The notes beneath the pieces were generated by a model. That model worked only from the letters and a program-made list of their open reading frames with translations. It made no database searches and was not told the origin of the DNA. From Propionimicrobium sp. PCR01-08-3 (GTDB lineage: Bacteria; Actinomycetota; Actinomycetes; Propionibacteriales; Propionibacteriaceae), in the NCBI RefSeq assembly GCF_030286045.1, contig NZ_CP127390.1:186001-250000 (forward strand): DNA of 64,000 nucleotides, written 5' to 3'. Shown in pieces: positions 37,149 through 47,705 of the stretch. Positions within the stretch are counted from its first letter, which is position 1; every line of letters starts with the position of its first letter. The position numbers were made by a program, and so were the translations under genes.

Positions 37149-38315
37149 TCAGTCGCGCTGGTAGATGTCGCGGGTGTAGATCTTGTCTTCGACGTCGCGC
37201 AGTTCGTCGACCACGCGGTTCGAGACGATCACGTCGGAGCGCCGCTTGAACTCGTCGAGGTCGCGCACCACTTCGGAGTGGAAGAACTCGTCGGTGTCGA
37301 GGTAGGGCTCGTAGACGATGACCGGCACGCCCTTGGCCTTGACGCGCTTCATCACACCTTGCACCGAGGACGCCCGGAAGTTGTCGGAGCCGCTCTTCAT
37401 GGTCAGCCGGTAGATGCCCACCACCGACGGCTTTCGGCGCAGAATGTCGTCCGCGATGAAGTCCTTGCGGGTGCGGTTGGCGTCCACCACCGCCGCGATC
37501 AGGTTTTGCGGCACCTCCGAGTAGTTGGCGAGCAACTGCTTGGTGTCTTTGGGTAGGCAGTATCCGCCGTAGCCGAACGAGGGATTGTTGTAGTGCGAGC
37601 CGATCCGGGGGTCGAGCCCGACGCCCTCGATGATCTGCGCAGAATTCAAGCCGCGGGTGGCGGCATAGGTGTCGAGCTCGTTGAAGTACGCCACCCGCAG
37701 CGCCAGGTAGGTGTTCGAGAAAAGCTTGATCGCCTCGGCTTCGGTCGGGTCGGTCAGCAGCACGGACGCGTTGTGCTCGACGCTGCCCTCGAGCAGCAGG
37801 TCGGCGAAGGCCTGCCCGGCCTCTGTGCGGTCGCCCACCACGATGCGTGAAGGATGCAGATTGTCGTAGAGCGCGTGCCCTTCGCGTAAGAACTCCGGCG
37901 AGAAGATGATGGACGCCCCGGCGTGCTCTTCGCGCATCCGGGCGGTGAAGCCCACCGGCACCGTCGATTTCACGACGATGGTCACCTCGGGGTTGACCGC
38001 GAGCGCGTCCGAGATCGTGGATTCGACCGACGAGGTGTTGAAGAAGTTCTTGTCGGGGTCGTAGTCGGTGGGGGTGGCGACCACGATAAACTGTGCGTCC
38101 CGATAGGCGGGTGCTGCGTCGGTGGTCGCGCTCAGTGACAAGGACGCATGAGCGAGATAGTCCTCGAGTTCGGCGTCCTCGATCGGCGAGGTGCGGGCAT
38201 TGATCAGATCGACCTTCGCCGCATCGATGTCGACGGCCACCACGTCATGGTGTTGGGCCAAGATAACAGCGTTGGAAAGCCCGACATAGCCAGTGCCGAC
38301 GACGACGATCTTCAC
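37149..38315 (-). CDS. ugd: UDP-glucose 6-dehydrogenase
   Basis: The 388-residue enzyme oxidises UDP-glucose to UDP-glucuronate with two NAD+. It has the N-terminal Rossmann motif [33 protein letters not shown] and the catalytic Cys in [12 protein letters not shown]. The length and short C-terminal domain match the bacterial RkpK/Ugd type of about 390 residues. It supplies an acidic sugar for the polysaccharide locus. The start is ATG 38315. Confidence 0.94.
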   Translation of the reverse strand: MKIVVVGTGYVGLSNAVILAQHHDVVAVDIDAAKVDLINARTSPIEDAELEDYLAHASLSLSATTDAAPAYRDAQFIVVATPTDYDPDKNFFNTSSVESTISDALAVNPEVTIVVKSTVPVGFTARMREEHAGASIIFSPEFLREGHALYDNLHPSRIVVGDRTEAGQAFADLLLEGSVEHNASVLLTDPTEAEAIKLFSNTYLALRVAYFNELDTYAATRGLNSAQIIEGVGLDPRIGSHYNNPSFGYGGYCLPKDTKQLLANYSEVPQNLIAAVVDANRTRKDFIADDILRRKPSVVGIYRLTMKSGSDNFRASSVQGVMKRVKAKGVPVIVYEPYLDTDEFFHSEVVRDLDEFKRRSDVIVSNRVVDELRDVEDKIYTRDIYQRD

Positions 38316-38458
38316 TGATGACTCCTTAACGGGGACGATCTCAACTCGCCGTACGCCTCATTTGCGGGCAAGCATGAACTCGGTTCGTAAGCCTACTTGA
38401 CTTCGTTGGCAGGCGTCGGTCGACCGCCTAGAGCGCCTCATCGGCATGCTTGGTTCGT

Positions 38459-38483
38459 CGTTATACCTCATCGAGGTATAACG
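38459..38483. promoter_or_regulatory. Perfect inverted repeat upstream of ugd
   Basis: CGTTATACCT and AGGTATAACG form a perfect 10-bp inverted repeat around CATCG in the AT-rich gap between the LCP gene end and the ugd start. It could be a regulator operator for ugd or a stem-loop ending the LCP transcript. No U-tract follows on the minus strand, so an operator is slightly favoured. The gap 38316-38601 holds no gene. Confidence 0.5.
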
Positions 38484-38601
38484 AAATATAAAGATAAGCG
38501 TACGTAACCAAATCCGTATACCCAGGAGAGTCACCTCGCCTCTTCGTTGGGCGGTAATGCGAGCGGTTAGCCCTGCAGGATCGCGCTTGGGAAGTAGCCT
38601 C

Positions 38602-39636
38602 TCACCCGAGCGATTCGTAGAACGTTGCCATCTCGTCGCCGCGCAGCGCCTTCTGTAGTTCGAGGAGTTTGTCGCCATCGACCAGCACGATCGATTGGCC
38701 GTCTTCGGTGGTGGACACCCCGGAGGTGGGCAGCTGGAACGAGTTGATGTCGTCCCCCCTGATGTCTCGCATGCTCCAGCCGAGATCGAAAATCGCGTCG
38801 TTCGTCAGCCCGGAGTCGACGGTGAAGTTGGTGCCGAGCACACCGATCGCCTCTTTGAACTTTCCTGGATCGGTCAGCACGCCGGTGGAGGTCAGCTTCG
38901 ACAAGACCGCCTTGATGACGTCGCGTTGCCGCTCGGCCCGGCTGAAGTCGCCGCCGGAAAGGTCGTAGCGTTCGCGCACATAGGCGAGCGCGGAATCTCC
39001 GGTGAGAGTGATCTCGCCCGCGGGAAAGTCATAGCTGCTGGTGGACGACGCCTCTTTGTTGTAGACCGTCACTCCGCCGACGGCGTCGATCACCTTCACG
39101 AAGCCCTCGAAGTCGATGATCGCGGTGTGATCCATCGGGACGCCGAGCATTCCTTCCATCGTCTCGACAGCCAACGGTGCGCCACCCCACGAGTAGGCCG
39201 CGTTGACCTTCGCCATCCCGTGGCCGGGAATCGAGACATAAGAGTCTCGGGGGATGCTCATCAGATAGACGTTTTGCCGGTCGCCAGAGATATGCAGCAG
39301 TTGCAGCACGTCGGAGCGTCCTTGCTCGTCGCCACGGGTATCCGAGCCCATCAAGACGATGTTGATCGGCGCCTCGGCATCACCCGACGGCTCCACCGAA
39401 GGCGGACGAGTACCGCTGGGCATCATGCTCGGGTCGCGCTGCACCTCATTGAGCGCGCTCAGCGTCGACGAGCCGTAATAGATCGCAATCCCCGCGCCAC
39501 CCAGCAGCAGGGCCAGCAGCACGATGAGCACCCCGAAGAGCAGACGGCGGTTGCGGCGGCGCTCGTGCTTGGGAGACTTACCCGGCTCGGAGGTCTCCGG
39601 GCTCTCGTCATCAGGAGGCAACGGCTCATCCGTCAT
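38602..39636 (-). CDS. LytR-CpsA-Psr (LCP) family wall glycopolymer transferase
   Basis: The 344-residue protein has a cytoplasmic acidic/basic head, one membrane helix (LLFGVLIVLLALLLGGAGIAIYYG) and an outer LCP domain. That domain shows NIVLMGSDTRG, SDVLQLLHI, MSIPRDSYV, KVNAAYSWGG and the Arg-rich region YVRERYDLSGGDFSRAERQRDVI. LCP enzymes move undecaprenyl-linked polymers onto peptidoglycan, and this copy probably anchors the polysaccharide made by the neighbouring locus. Confidence 0.93.
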   Translation of the reverse strand: MTDEPLPPDDESPETSEPGKSPKHERRRNRRLLFGVLIVLLALLLGGAGIAIYYGSSTLSALNEVQRDPSMMPSGTRPPSVEPSGDAEAPINIVLMGSDTRGDEQGRSDVLQLLHISGDRQNVYLMSIPRDSYVSIPGHGMAKVNAAYSWGGAPLAVETMEGMLGVPMDHTAIIDFEGFVKVIDAVGGVTVYNKEASSTSSYDFPAGEITLTGDSALAYVRERYDLSGGDFSRAERQRDVIKAVLSKLTSTGVLTDPGKFKEAIGVLGTNFTVDSGLTNDAIFDLGWSMRDIRGDDINSFQLPTSGVSTTEDGQSIVLVDGDKLLELQKALRGDEMATFYESLG

Positions 39637-40110
39637 AGGTGAGCACCTTTCTGAGGGAATTGGACTTTCGACAGTTTACGTTGATGGCCGCCTTCGTGGC
39701 CCGCGGGTCCGCCGGATGATAGATATTTGTGCTGGTGAGGGAAATTTTTCCAAGTTCCGAAGGTCGTGCGGGTGTCGGCAGTGGGTGCGCCTTGACGATG
39801 GGGCAGGGCTGCCGGTCGGTCAGATTTTGCGCTGATAGATGAAGTTTTCTCGGGCCTCGGAGGATGCGCGGCCCTCGTCAACGCCCGACGAGTACGCGGC
39901 AGCGCAGCGAGTTAAGGATCATCAGGGTCGAATCGGGTATCGAAAGTCTCAATGGCTACGTGATGGACGGGCTGGATTACAACCTGTGAATGGGGTTAGC
40001 CTGAGCAGGCCCGTAACGATCGCGGGTAAGCGTTGGAGTTCAAGCTGGCCTTGTTGCGGGGCGCGGAAGACCAGGAACCTGACGCCAAAACTTCGCAAAA
40101 GAGGTAAGGG
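39637..40110. other. Intergenic region between the LCP gene and the dehydratase gene
   Basis: This 474-base divergent gap should carry promoters for the LCP gene (left) and the main polysaccharide operon (right). It contains small palindromes such as GGAAA-TT-TTTCC near 39750. The open frames here show no family resemblance, and the frame from ATG 39839 reads into the next gene out of phase. No regulatory site can be named with confidence. Confidence 0.4.
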
Positions 40111-42021
40111 ATGCCACCCCAAGAAGCCGGACGAGGCACCGCACCAGAAGACGTTGTGCCCGTCGTGGAGTCTGATGATGCTTCATCTATGCCTGTGCTG
40201 CTGCGCCCGATCTTATGGGTACGCTCCTTGCCCGCCTCATACAAGCGTCTCGTATTGGTGGCCTGGGATTGCCTGGCCTGGGTAATCGCCGCAGTGACAT
40301 TTAGCCTTGTCCGGTTCGATTTGGATCTGAACAGCGAGCAGTGGCTCAGCGTCGCCATCTACGTGGTCATAGTGATCGCTCTTCAGATCGTCGGCGGCCT
40401 GACCAGTCACATCTATCTCGGACGCAACCGGGTCGGCAGCTTTATGGAGGCCACCACGATCGGTGCGTTGGTGTTCGGCGCGAGTATTCCGCTGGGTGTC
40501 GCGTTCAGTCTCGTGGTGCCCGAATTCCCCAGGAGCATGGTGCTCACGGTTCCAGGACTGGCGCTGATGATTATGGCCACGGGACGATGGCTGGTGCGGG
40601 CCGCAGCTCAGCTGTGTCGCCAGCAGGATTCGCATTCCGCTGTCCGGGTGTTGCTTTACGGTGCCGGAGACGCAGGTCATCAAGTAGCAAAGCTGCTGCG
40701 GTTATCTCCCAAACCTCCGTACGTGATCGCGGGTGTGCTCGACGACGACCCGAATAAACGCTATCTGCGGGTCGAGGGCCATCGCGTGGTGGGCACCGGA
40801 GCCGACCTCGTCTCCCGAGTGGAGGCACTGAAGGCCGACGCGGTGATTCTCGCGGTCACCGATGCCAGCCAGCAACTACTCCAGAGCGTGTCAGAGGCTT
40901 GTGACGCCGCACAGGTCAAGCTGATCGTGCTGCCCCCGGTGAAGGAGATCATCGGTGGACGCGTGTCGCTGGGCAGTCTGCGTCCGTTCAATGTCACCGA
41001 CCTGTTGGGGCGCAGACCGATCGAAACTGATCTCAGTCAGGTGGCCGGCTATATCAACGGCAAGGTTGTCTTGGTTACCGGTGCCGGCGGCTCCATCGGT
41101 TCTGAATTGGCTCGTCAGGTTTTCAAGCTCGGGCCGAGCAAACTGATTCTGCTCGACCGGGACGAATCAGAGTTGCATGGCGTGCAGCTCAGTCTTTATG
41201 GCAGCGGATTGCTCGACACCGACGATATGGTGTTGTGCGACATTCGCGACTACGAGGCATTGAGCGAGGTGTTCCGCAAACACCGCCCCGATGTGGTCTT
41301 CCATGCTGCGGCGCTCAAGCACCTTCCGATGCTGGAGCGTTTTCCGCTTGAAGGATGGAAGACCAACGTGCTCGGCAGCCTCAATGTGCTGCGCTGCGCG
41401 CATGAGACCGGCGTGCAGCGTTACGTCAATATCTCCACCGACAAGGCGGCGGACGCATCCAGCGTGCTGGGGCAGACGAAACGGCTCGCCGAGCAGTTGA
41501 CCGCTTGGTTTGCCGACGCATTTCAGATGCCCTATGTGTCGGTGCGGTTCGGCAACGTTCTCGGCTCGCGCGGATCGGTGCTGTACACATTCAAGGCTCA
41601 GATCGAGCGGGGTGAGGCGCTCACCGTCACGCACCCCGACGTCACTCGTTTCTTCATGACCATTCCGGAGGCCTGCCAGCTGGTGCTGCAGGCAGGCGCC
41701 ATCGGCACCGCCGGCGATGTGATGGTGCTCGATATGGGCGAGCCGGTGAAGATCGTCGATGTCGCGAAGCGGTTGATCGCCGAGTCGGGCAAGGACATTG
41801 ACATTCGCTATACCGGGCTGCGGCATGGCGAGAAGCTGAATGAGGTGCTGTTCAGCCACGTCGAAGAAGGTAGTGCCAGCGAGCACCCGCTGATCAGCCA
41901 CGTCTCCGTTCCCCCGCTCGACCCGGAGCGTCTGCTGGAACCGGCTGATTATCTGCCCGTCATGAACGAAACGGGAGTTGAAAGTGCAAGCGTTGAAAAG
42001 AAGCGCGTGACGCACGCATGA
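40111..42021 (+). CDS. Membrane nucleotide-sugar 4,6-dehydratase (CapD/WbpM/PglF-like)
   Basis: The 636-residue protein has four N-terminal membrane helices, a CoA-binding-like nucleotide domain (VLLYGAGDAGHQVAKLL near 185) and an SDR catalytic domain with VTGAGGSIGSELARQ near 320, STDKAAD and QTKRLAEQL. This is the long form of the UDP-GlcNAc 4,6-dehydratase family used to start deoxyamino sugars. The SDR tyrosine is replaced, as usual in this group, with the Lys kept. It opens the rightward polysaccharide operon after GAGGTAAGGG. Confidence 0.9.
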   Translation: MPPQEAGRGTAPEDVVPVVESDDASSMPVLLRPILWVRSLPASYKRLVLVAWDCLAWVIAAVTFSLVRFDLDLNSEQWLSVAIYVVIVIALQIVGGLTSHIYLGRNRVGSFMEATTIGALVFGASIPLGVAFSLVVPEFPRSMVLTVPGLALMIMATGRWLVRAAAQLCRQQDSHSAVRVLLYGAGDAGHQVAKLLRLSPKPPYVIAGVLDDDPNKRYLRVEGHRVVGTGADLVSRVEALKADAVILAVTDASQQLLQSVSEACDAAQVKLIVLPPVKEIIGGRVSLGSLRPFNVTDLLGRRPIETDLSQVAGYINGKVVLVTGAGGSIGSELARQVFKLGPSKLILLDRDESELHGVQLSLYGSGLLDTDDMVLCDIRDYEALSEVFRKHRPDVVFHAAALKHLPMLERFPLEGWKTNVLGSLNVLRCAHETGVQRYVNISTDKAADASSVLGQTKRLAEQLTAWFADAFQMPYVSVRFGNVLGSRGSVLYTFKAQIERGEALTVTHPDVTRFFMTIPEACQLVLQAGAIGTAGDVMVLDMGEPVKIVDVAKRLIAESGKDIDIRYTGLRHGEKLNEVLFSHVEEGSASEHPLISHVSVPPLDPERLLEPADYLPVMNETGVESASVEKKRVTHA

Positions 42022-42055
42022 CGAAACATATCAACTTTCCATTGCGTGCGAATCC

Positions 42056-44080
42056 ATGCGGGGTTCGTTGATGCGCGACGTAGTCTTTCCATCGTTGACA
42101 GCGCTGGTCGTTAGCCTGCTGTTACCGTTCGCGGTTGTTCCTGTTTTGCGGAAGTTGGCTGTTTTTGATGTGCCTAATGAACGCTCCTTGCATTCACGTC
42201 CCACTCTGCGAGGCGGGGGTGTAGCGCCCCTGCTGGGCGTCCTAATAGGCGGCATATTGCTAATTATGTTGGCGCCAGATTCGGGATCATCCTTCTTAGT
42301 TGTGGTGGTAGTGTTCGCGGCCGCAGCGGTGAGCATTCTAGGATTGATCGAGGACATACGAGGCGTCCCTGTCTCGATCAGAGCAGCGCTCCAATTGGTG
42401 ATTGGAGCGCTGAGTTCGGGACTGTTATTGCTGAACGCTGGTGTCAACCTGGCGTGGCTTCCCCTCGCTGCTCTCTTCTTTGCTGCAAACGTCAATTTCG
42501 CGAACTTTATGGATGGCGTTAACGGCATCTCGAGCTTGCAGGGGCTTGTCGTGGGGTTCGCATTCTGCGCACTCGGCCTCGTAACCGGGTTGACTTGGTT
42601 GGCGAGCCTAGGGCTAATTCTCGGGATGGCTTTTATAGCATTTCTGCCCTGGAACTTAGTTTCATCCGGAATGTTCTTGGGAGATGTCGGAAGCTATCTT
42701 CTGGGTGGACTTGTAGCAACGATCGCAACAGCGGCGATCATTGAGGGAGTCCATCCGATTGCTGCTCTTGCGCCATTGACGATTTACTGGGCGGACACTG
42801 TTTCTGTTCTTGTTCGGCGGACCCTCCGAGGCGAGCCGATCTTCAAGGCCCACCGGAGTCACGTTTTCCAGCGGCTTACCAGTACTGGCTTGTCTCACGT
42901 CACTGTTGCTCTTTTGGTGTCCGCATTTACGTTGGCAACGAGCGCGTTAGGTCTCTTGAGCGAATGGCGGCCATTCTTGGTCTGGACGAGCGTGCTCGCG
43001 ATCATAGTGGTCGCTCTATGCTATTTATCTAGTGCAAGGTGGCGAGGAAATAGGATCTCTCCTGACAGAGTGACCAGTCATCTCTCCCCGATCTCAAAAC
43101 CAAGCCCTAATCCGGCGCGGTTGGGATGGTCTCCGACGTGCTGGGTAGTGGTCGGAGCCACTGGCTTTATAGGTAGCGCTCTAGTAAGAGACCTTGAAGC
43201 ACAGGGGCTTGGTGTGATTAAGGTGAGCGCACCTCGGGTGGAGCTTGACCCCGACACTTACGACGGTCAGTCAGTCGTGGATATCGCAGCGTCACTATCT
43301 GAAGTGGATATGCTTGCTGCGCAATTAGCAGGCGCAGATGTTGTCATCAACGCTGCAGGAATGGCAAGCCCAGATGCGGAAGCGTCCGCGAGTCTTTACG
43401 GCGCGAACTCCTTGCTTCCCGCCGTTATCGCTATCGCCACTGACAAGGCGGGAGCTCAGAGGCTGATCCATCTGAGTTCGGCCGCTGTGCAAGGCGATAG
43501 GCCGATGCTTGATGACTCTGTAGATGTCTCTCCTTTCTCGCCATATTCGCGATCTAAAGCCCTCGGAGAGCGGGCGTTCCTACTCGCAACGCAAGCAGCG
43601 GATAGCGGCTCCGACTTCGTCGTAATCCGAGCGACATCCGTGCAGGGTCAAGGGCGGCGGACGACTGAGTCTCTGAGGCGTATTGCTCGTTCGCCGCTAG
43701 CTAGCGTCGCGGCGCCAGGAACCCAGCCCACAGTTGTCAGCAGTCTTGATGGCCTCACAACTTTTGTACGACGAGTTGGGACCTACAGTGATCCTCTTCC
43801 TGCGATCTTGCTGCAGCCTTGGGAGCACCTGACTGTCGGTGATGTTCTTAAGGCTGCAAGTGGTCGCGAACCCATTGTCCTTCCTGCAGCGATGTGTAGA
43901 GCGGCGATTCTGATAGGAATGGCAGCCGGAAAACTATTTCCGGTGCTGGCCGGTCTCGTTAGGCGAGTGGAGCTTATGTGGTTCGGGCAAGGTCAGGCAG
44001 ATTGTGGCCCTGAGGGATTACGCGAGACAGGCTTGACATCTATACGGGATGTCTTGGCCGGAGGAGGTGTCCGGCTATGA
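42056..44080 (+). CDS. Fusion of WecA/MraY-type sugar-1-phosphate transferase and SDR epimerase
   Basis: Residues 1-330 form a polytopic WecA-like transferase: ERSLHSRPTLRGGG, NFANFMDGVNGI (metal Asp), FLGDVGSYLLG and the HRSHVFQRL loop. It would place a HexNAc-1-phosphate on undecaprenyl phosphate. Residues about 360-674 form an NAD-binding SDR domain (VVVGATGFIGSALV, AGADVVINAAG, PYSRSKALGE). In other loci the two are separate neighbouring genes. Start ATG 42056 or 42071; neither has a strong ribosome site. GC content drops here. Confidence 0.85.
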   Translation: MRGSLMRDVVFPSLTALVVSLLLPFAVVPVLRKLAVFDVPNERSLHSRPTLRGGGVAPLLGVLIGGILLIMLAPDSGSSFLVVVVVFAAAAVSILGLIEDIRGVPVSIRAALQLVIGALSSGLLLLNAGVNLAWLPLAALFFAANVNFANFMDGVNGISSLQGLVVGFAFCALGLVTGLTWLASLGLILGMAFIAFLPWNLVSSGMFLGDVGSYLLGGLVATIATAAIIEGVHPIAALAPLTIYWADTVSVLVRRTLRGEPIFKAHRSHVFQRLTSTGLSHVTVALLVSAFTLATSALGLLSEWRPFLVWTSVLAIIVVALCYLSSARWRGNRISPDRVTSHLSPISKPSPNPARLGWSPTCWVVVGATGFIGSALVRDLEAQGLGVIKVSAPRVELDPDTYDGQSVVDIAASLSEVDMLAAQLAGADVVINAAGMASPDAEASASLYGANSLLPAVIAIATDKAGAQRLIHLSSAAVQGDRPMLDDSVDVSPFSPYSRSKALGERAFLLATQAADSGSDFVVIRATSVQGQGRRTTESLRRIARSPLASVAAPGTQPTVVSSLDGLTTFVRRVGTYSDPLPAILLQPWEHLTVGDVLKAASGREPIVLPAAMCRAAILIGMAAGKLFPVLAGLVRRVELMWFGQGQADCGPEGLRETGLTSIRDVLAGGGVRL

Positions 44081-44108
44081 GCCGACGACAGCAATTGAGA
44101 AAAAGTAG

Positions 44109-45338
44109 ATGCGGGAGATGATGAAGCAGGCTTCGGTAAACGCTGCTGCTAAAAAGCACATTATTTACGGCGTAACCGTAGGAACCAGTGCATACACCCT
44201 TCTCAAAGGGCAGTTGCGTTGGCTGCAATCGCAAGGGTGGTCGTGTTCTCTCGCTACGACCCCAGATTCTCAGGCTATCCTCGCGGCGAAGTCCGAGGGC
44301 GCCATTCTTTGTCCGTTGCGGATGTCGAGGCCGGTAGCACCTCTATCCGATGTTTTAGCGCTGTTTCACTGGCTCCGACTGATATGGAGAGTAAGACCAG
44401 ACGCTGTGAATGTCAGTACTCCTAAAGCTGGTCTTCTGGGATCGATCGCCGCGTTTCTGCTGCGAGTTCCTAAACGGATCTATGTTATGCGGGGACTGAG
44501 ATTAGAAGGTTCGCAAGGAGCCATGGCGCGGTTGCTTTGGGTAATGGAACGTATCACCATAGCCTGTGCAACGGATGTCATTTTTGTGAGCCCGTCCTTG
44601 GCGTTGGCGGCCGCAGATCTCGGACTCAGCGCGAACGATAAAGGATGGGTTATTGGTGCTGGGAGCAGTAACGGGGTAGACGCCGCGCGTCTAGAGGTAT
44701 CTGCAATTGCAGATGCCGAATTTGTCACTCGAGAATGCCTTGGCTTCTCGAATAGCGATTTCGTAGTCGGGTTCGTTGGTCGTATAGCACCTGACAAAGG
44801 GATCGACATGTTGATCCGAGTATTTCAGAGCCCGGCTTTACCTAAGAACTTCAAGCTGCTCGTTGTAGGAGCGACAGAAGATGCTGAGCTCAGCGCCCGA
44901 TTGTCGGCCCTCGGCAGCCGCTTACACGTGACGGGTCGGGTGAACAATGTCTCGGGATACATGGCCAAGATGGATGTTCTTTGCCTTCCCACTAGACGCG
45001 AGGGTTTCCCAAATGTCGTACTTGAAGCGGGCGTGATGCGGATACCTGTCGTGGCGACACGTGCCACCGGAACTGTAGATGCTGTGGTGGATGGTGAGAC
45101 AGGGCTGCTAGTTGAAATCGATGATGACGGGGGTCTTCTGCGAACTCTGCGAGCCGTAGCGGACGATCCGAATAGAGCTCGAACAATGGGGAACAACGGT
45201 TATGAGCGCGCTGTAAGAGATTTTAGTCCCACGCGAATATGGACAGGTTTGCTCGCGATCTTGAGTAATGACTATGGATCAAGTGATCTTCATTCCACAT
45301 CTAGGTTTGTACAGAAAAATAGTCAGAAGGAAACATAG
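44109..45338 (+). CDS. Glycosyltransferase family 4 protein
   Basis: The 409-residue protein is a GT-B enzyme of the GT4 family. It has an N-terminal acceptor domain (IIYGVTVGTSAYTLLKGQLRWL, STPKAGLLGS), donor-site GRIAPDKGIDMLI, and the EX7E-type region LPTRREGFPNVVLEAGVMRIPVVAT. It should add the second or a later sugar to the lipid-linked repeat unit. Its TAG overlaps the GTG of the next gene by one base. Confidence 0.9.
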   Translation: MREMMKQASVNAAAKKHIIYGVTVGTSAYTLLKGQLRWLQSQGWSCSLATTPDSQAILAAKSEGAILCPLRMSRPVAPLSDVLALFHWLRLIWRVRPDAVNVSTPKAGLLGSIAAFLLRVPKRIYVMRGLRLEGSQGAMARLLWVMERITIACATDVIFVSPSLALAAADLGLSANDKGWVIGAGSSNGVDAARLEVSAIADAEFVTRECLGFSNSDFVVGFVGRIAPDKGIDMLIRVFQSPALPKNFKLLVVGATEDAELSARLSALGSRLHVTGRVNNVSGYMAKMDVLCLPTRREGFPNVVLEAGVMRIPVVATRATGTVDAVVDGETGLLVEIDDDGGLLRTLRAVADDPNRARTMGNNGYERAVRDFSPTRIWTGLLAILSNDYGSSDLHSTSRFVQKNSQKET

Positions 45339-46276
45339 TGAAGGTATTAATCACCGGAGGCGCGGGGTTTATAGGTTCGAACCTTGTTCGATACCTGGGC
45401 GAGCAGGGCGACTGCTCAGTTCGGGTCTTGGATGACCTGAGCACCGGCCGCCGAGAAAATCTGCAAGGGGTAGCAGCAGACTTCGTCGAAGGAAGCATCC
45501 TTGACTATGAGGCCGTCAAGGAAGCAGCCCGAGGGATGGATTCCATCGTTCACCTCGGCGCAATCCCCAGTGTGCCGCGGTCAATTGCGAACCCCCGGGC
45601 ATCCCACGAGGCCAACACAACAGGCACTTTGAACGTGCTTGAGGCTGCACGTGAAGTTGGTGTCGACCATGTTGTGGTTGCTTCCTCAAGCTCGGTCTAC
45701 GGGTCGAATCCCAAATTGCCAAAGAGCGAGTATGACTGGACTCGTCCCATGAGCCCGTACGCGGTCAGTAAGCAGGCCACTGAGGGCTATGCGTTGGCTT
45801 ATCAGTTCTCGTACGGGCTGAAGACACTGGCGTTCCGCTTCTTCAACGTGTATGGCCCGCTCCAGCCAGCTAATCACCCCTACGCGGCAGTAATTCCCAA
45901 GTTCTTGGATGCCGCGCTCAATGATCGGCCAGCGCAGGTACACGGTGATGGTGAGCAGTCACGAGACTTCACCTATGTCGATACTGTCTGTTCCGTGATT
46001 CATGAGGCCGTGCGACTCCAGATCCATTCACAAGACCCAGTCAATCTCGCTTATGGCACGAACACCACCTTGACCGCGCTGCTAACTGAGATCGAAGATC
46101 AGCTTGGGCACTCTGTCGCGCGCCAGCACACTGAACCGCGCACCGGCGACGTTCGCGCATCGCAAGCTGATAACTCGCGTGTCAAGGAGCTCTTTCCGGC
46201 CGTAAAACCGGTTGGTCTTCATGACGGTCTTGCGGCGACCATCGCCTGGTTCAAGCAGGAGGCGGACCAAGCATGA
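45338..46276 (+). CDS. UDP-hexose/HexNAc 4-epimerase (SDR, TviC/WbpP-like)
   Basis: The 312-residue SDR protein has the NAD motif [19 protein letters not shown] and the catalytic YAVSK, plus [20 protein letters not shown] and [13 protein letters not shown]. It resembles the group including Vi-antigen TviC and WbpP, which epimerise UDP-GlcNAc or its acid. Directly after it comes a TviB-like dehydrogenase, so the pair probably makes UDP-GalNAc-uronate. Starts with GTG overlapping the upstream stop. Confidence 0.88.
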   Translation: MKVLITGGAGFIGSNLVRYLGEQGDCSVRVLDDLSTGRRENLQGVAADFVEGSILDYEAVKEAARGMDSIVHLGAIPSVPRSIANPRASHEANTTGTLNVLEAAREVGVDHVVVASSSSVYGSNPKLPKSEYDWTRPMSPYAVSKQATEGYALAYQFSYGLKTLAFRFFNVYGPLQPANHPYAAVIPKFLDAALNDRPAQVHGDGEQSRDFTYVDTVCSVIHEAVRLQIHSQDPVNLAYGTNTTLTALLTEIEDQLGHSVARQHTEPRTGDVRASQADNSRVKELFPAVKPVGLHDGLAATIAWFKQEADQA

Positions 46277-47547
46277 AGCTCGAAGACGTTCAGGTGGCCG
46301 TTGTCGGCTTAGGCTATGTTGGGTTGCCGCTCGCAGTGGAATTTGGCAAGCAAAGACCGGTCATCGGATTCGACATCAATCCTCAGCGAATCGAAGAGTT
46401 GTGTTCTGGTCACGATCGCACGCTCGAGATTGACGATGATGAGCTGGGCTTCGTTGACGTTCATTTCACCGTCGATGAAGCTGCCCTTGATGACGCAAAC
46501 TTTTATATCGTGACGACCCCAACGCCTATTGATGATCATAAGCAACCAGATCTTAATCCCGTTCTTTCTGCGACGGAGACTATCGGTCGCCATCTTGTAG
46601 CGGGTGACATTGTTGTCTATGAGTCGACTGTCTACCCGGGAGCGACTGAGGAGAGATGTGTCCCAGTCCTTGAGCGGACGAGTGGGCTAAAATTCAATCA
46701 GGATTTCTTTGTCGGTTATAGCCCGGAGCGAATTAATCCCGGTGACAAGGAGCACCGAGTGTACAACATTGTAAAAATAACGTCGGGATCGACTCCGGAG
46801 ACTTCTGAACTCGTTGATGCGCTCTATCGCTCGATCGTCCGAGTTGGCACACATCGTGCCCCATCCATCAAGGTTGCTGAGGCGGCCAAAGTTATCGAGA
46901 ACACACAGCGGGACGTCAATATCGCCCTCATGAATGAGTTGGCGATATTATTCAACCGCCTGGATATAGACACCGAGGACGTACTCCAAGCAGCCGGTTC
47001 AAAGTGGAACTTCCTTCCGTTCCGTCCGGGATTGGTAGGAGGACATTGCATTGGTGTTGACCCCTACTATTTAACGTATAAGGCGCAGGAGGCTGGTTAC
47101 CACCCAGAGATCATTCTCGCTGGCCGTCGGCTGAATGACTCGATGGGAACATATGTTGTATCACAACTAATCAAACAGATGGTGAAGCAAGGAATCCCGG
47201 TCCGGGGGGCTAAGGCGCTGATTTTGGGTTTGACATTTAAGGAGAATACGCCGGATCTGCGTAATTCTCGTGTAATCGACATCATTCGGGAACTCGAAGA
47301 ATATGGCGTCTGCGTCGATGTCTATGACCCCTGGGCTGACCCAAGGGAAGCGGCAAACGAGTACGGCGTCTCTCTCATCGAATCGCCAGAGCGAGGCGCT
47401 TACGATGCAATCGTGCTCGCGGTTGCGCATAAGCAATTTGCCAGCGCGGGCGGCAAGGCACTCCGCGCATACGGACGTGAGGACAGACAAGTTCTATACG
47501 ATCTGAAGCATGCTTTAAGCGCCAGCGAATCTGATGCACGGCTATGA
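46273..47547 (+). CDS. UDP-N-acetylhexosamine 6-dehydrogenase (TviB/WbpO-like)
   Basis: The 424-residue protein has [47 protein letters not shown], the substrate helix [23 protein letters not shown] and catalytic Cys in [20 protein letters not shown]. These are traits of UDP-HexNAc dehydrogenases rather than Ugd. Product is a HexNAc-uronate donor. ATG overlaps the epimerase stop by four bases. Confidence 0.92.
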   Translation: MKLEDVQVAVVGLGYVGLPLAVEFGKQRPVIGFDINPQRIEELCSGHDRTLEIDDDELGFVDVHFTVDEAALDDANFYIVTTPTPIDDHKQPDLNPVLSATETIGRHLVAGDIVVYESTVYPGATEERCVPVLERTSGLKFNQDFFVGYSPERINPGDKEHRVYNIVKITSGSTPETSELVDALYRSIVRVGTHRAPSIKVAEAAKVIENTQRDVNIALMNELAILFNRLDIDTEDVLQAAGSKWNFLPFRPGLVGGHCIGVDPYYLTYKAQEAGYHPEIILAGRRLNDSMGTYVVSQLIKQMVKQGIPVRGAKALILGLTFKENTPDLRNSRVIDIIRELEEYGVCVDVYDPWADPREAANEYGVSLIESPERGAYDAIVLAVAHKQFASAGGKALRAYGREDRQVLYDLKHALSASESDARL

Positions 47548-47705
47548 GTTGAGTGCCATGCGAGAAGACATAACGAACTGTGACTTGGAGAGTGGTCACG
47601 GCATACCCATGCGGCGCGGACTGAGGCTGCATACACTCGATAAGAGCACCACAACGTGGGCAACCAGGTTCCTGTGGCACTCCGGACGCTAGAAGGAAAG
47701 TTTGC

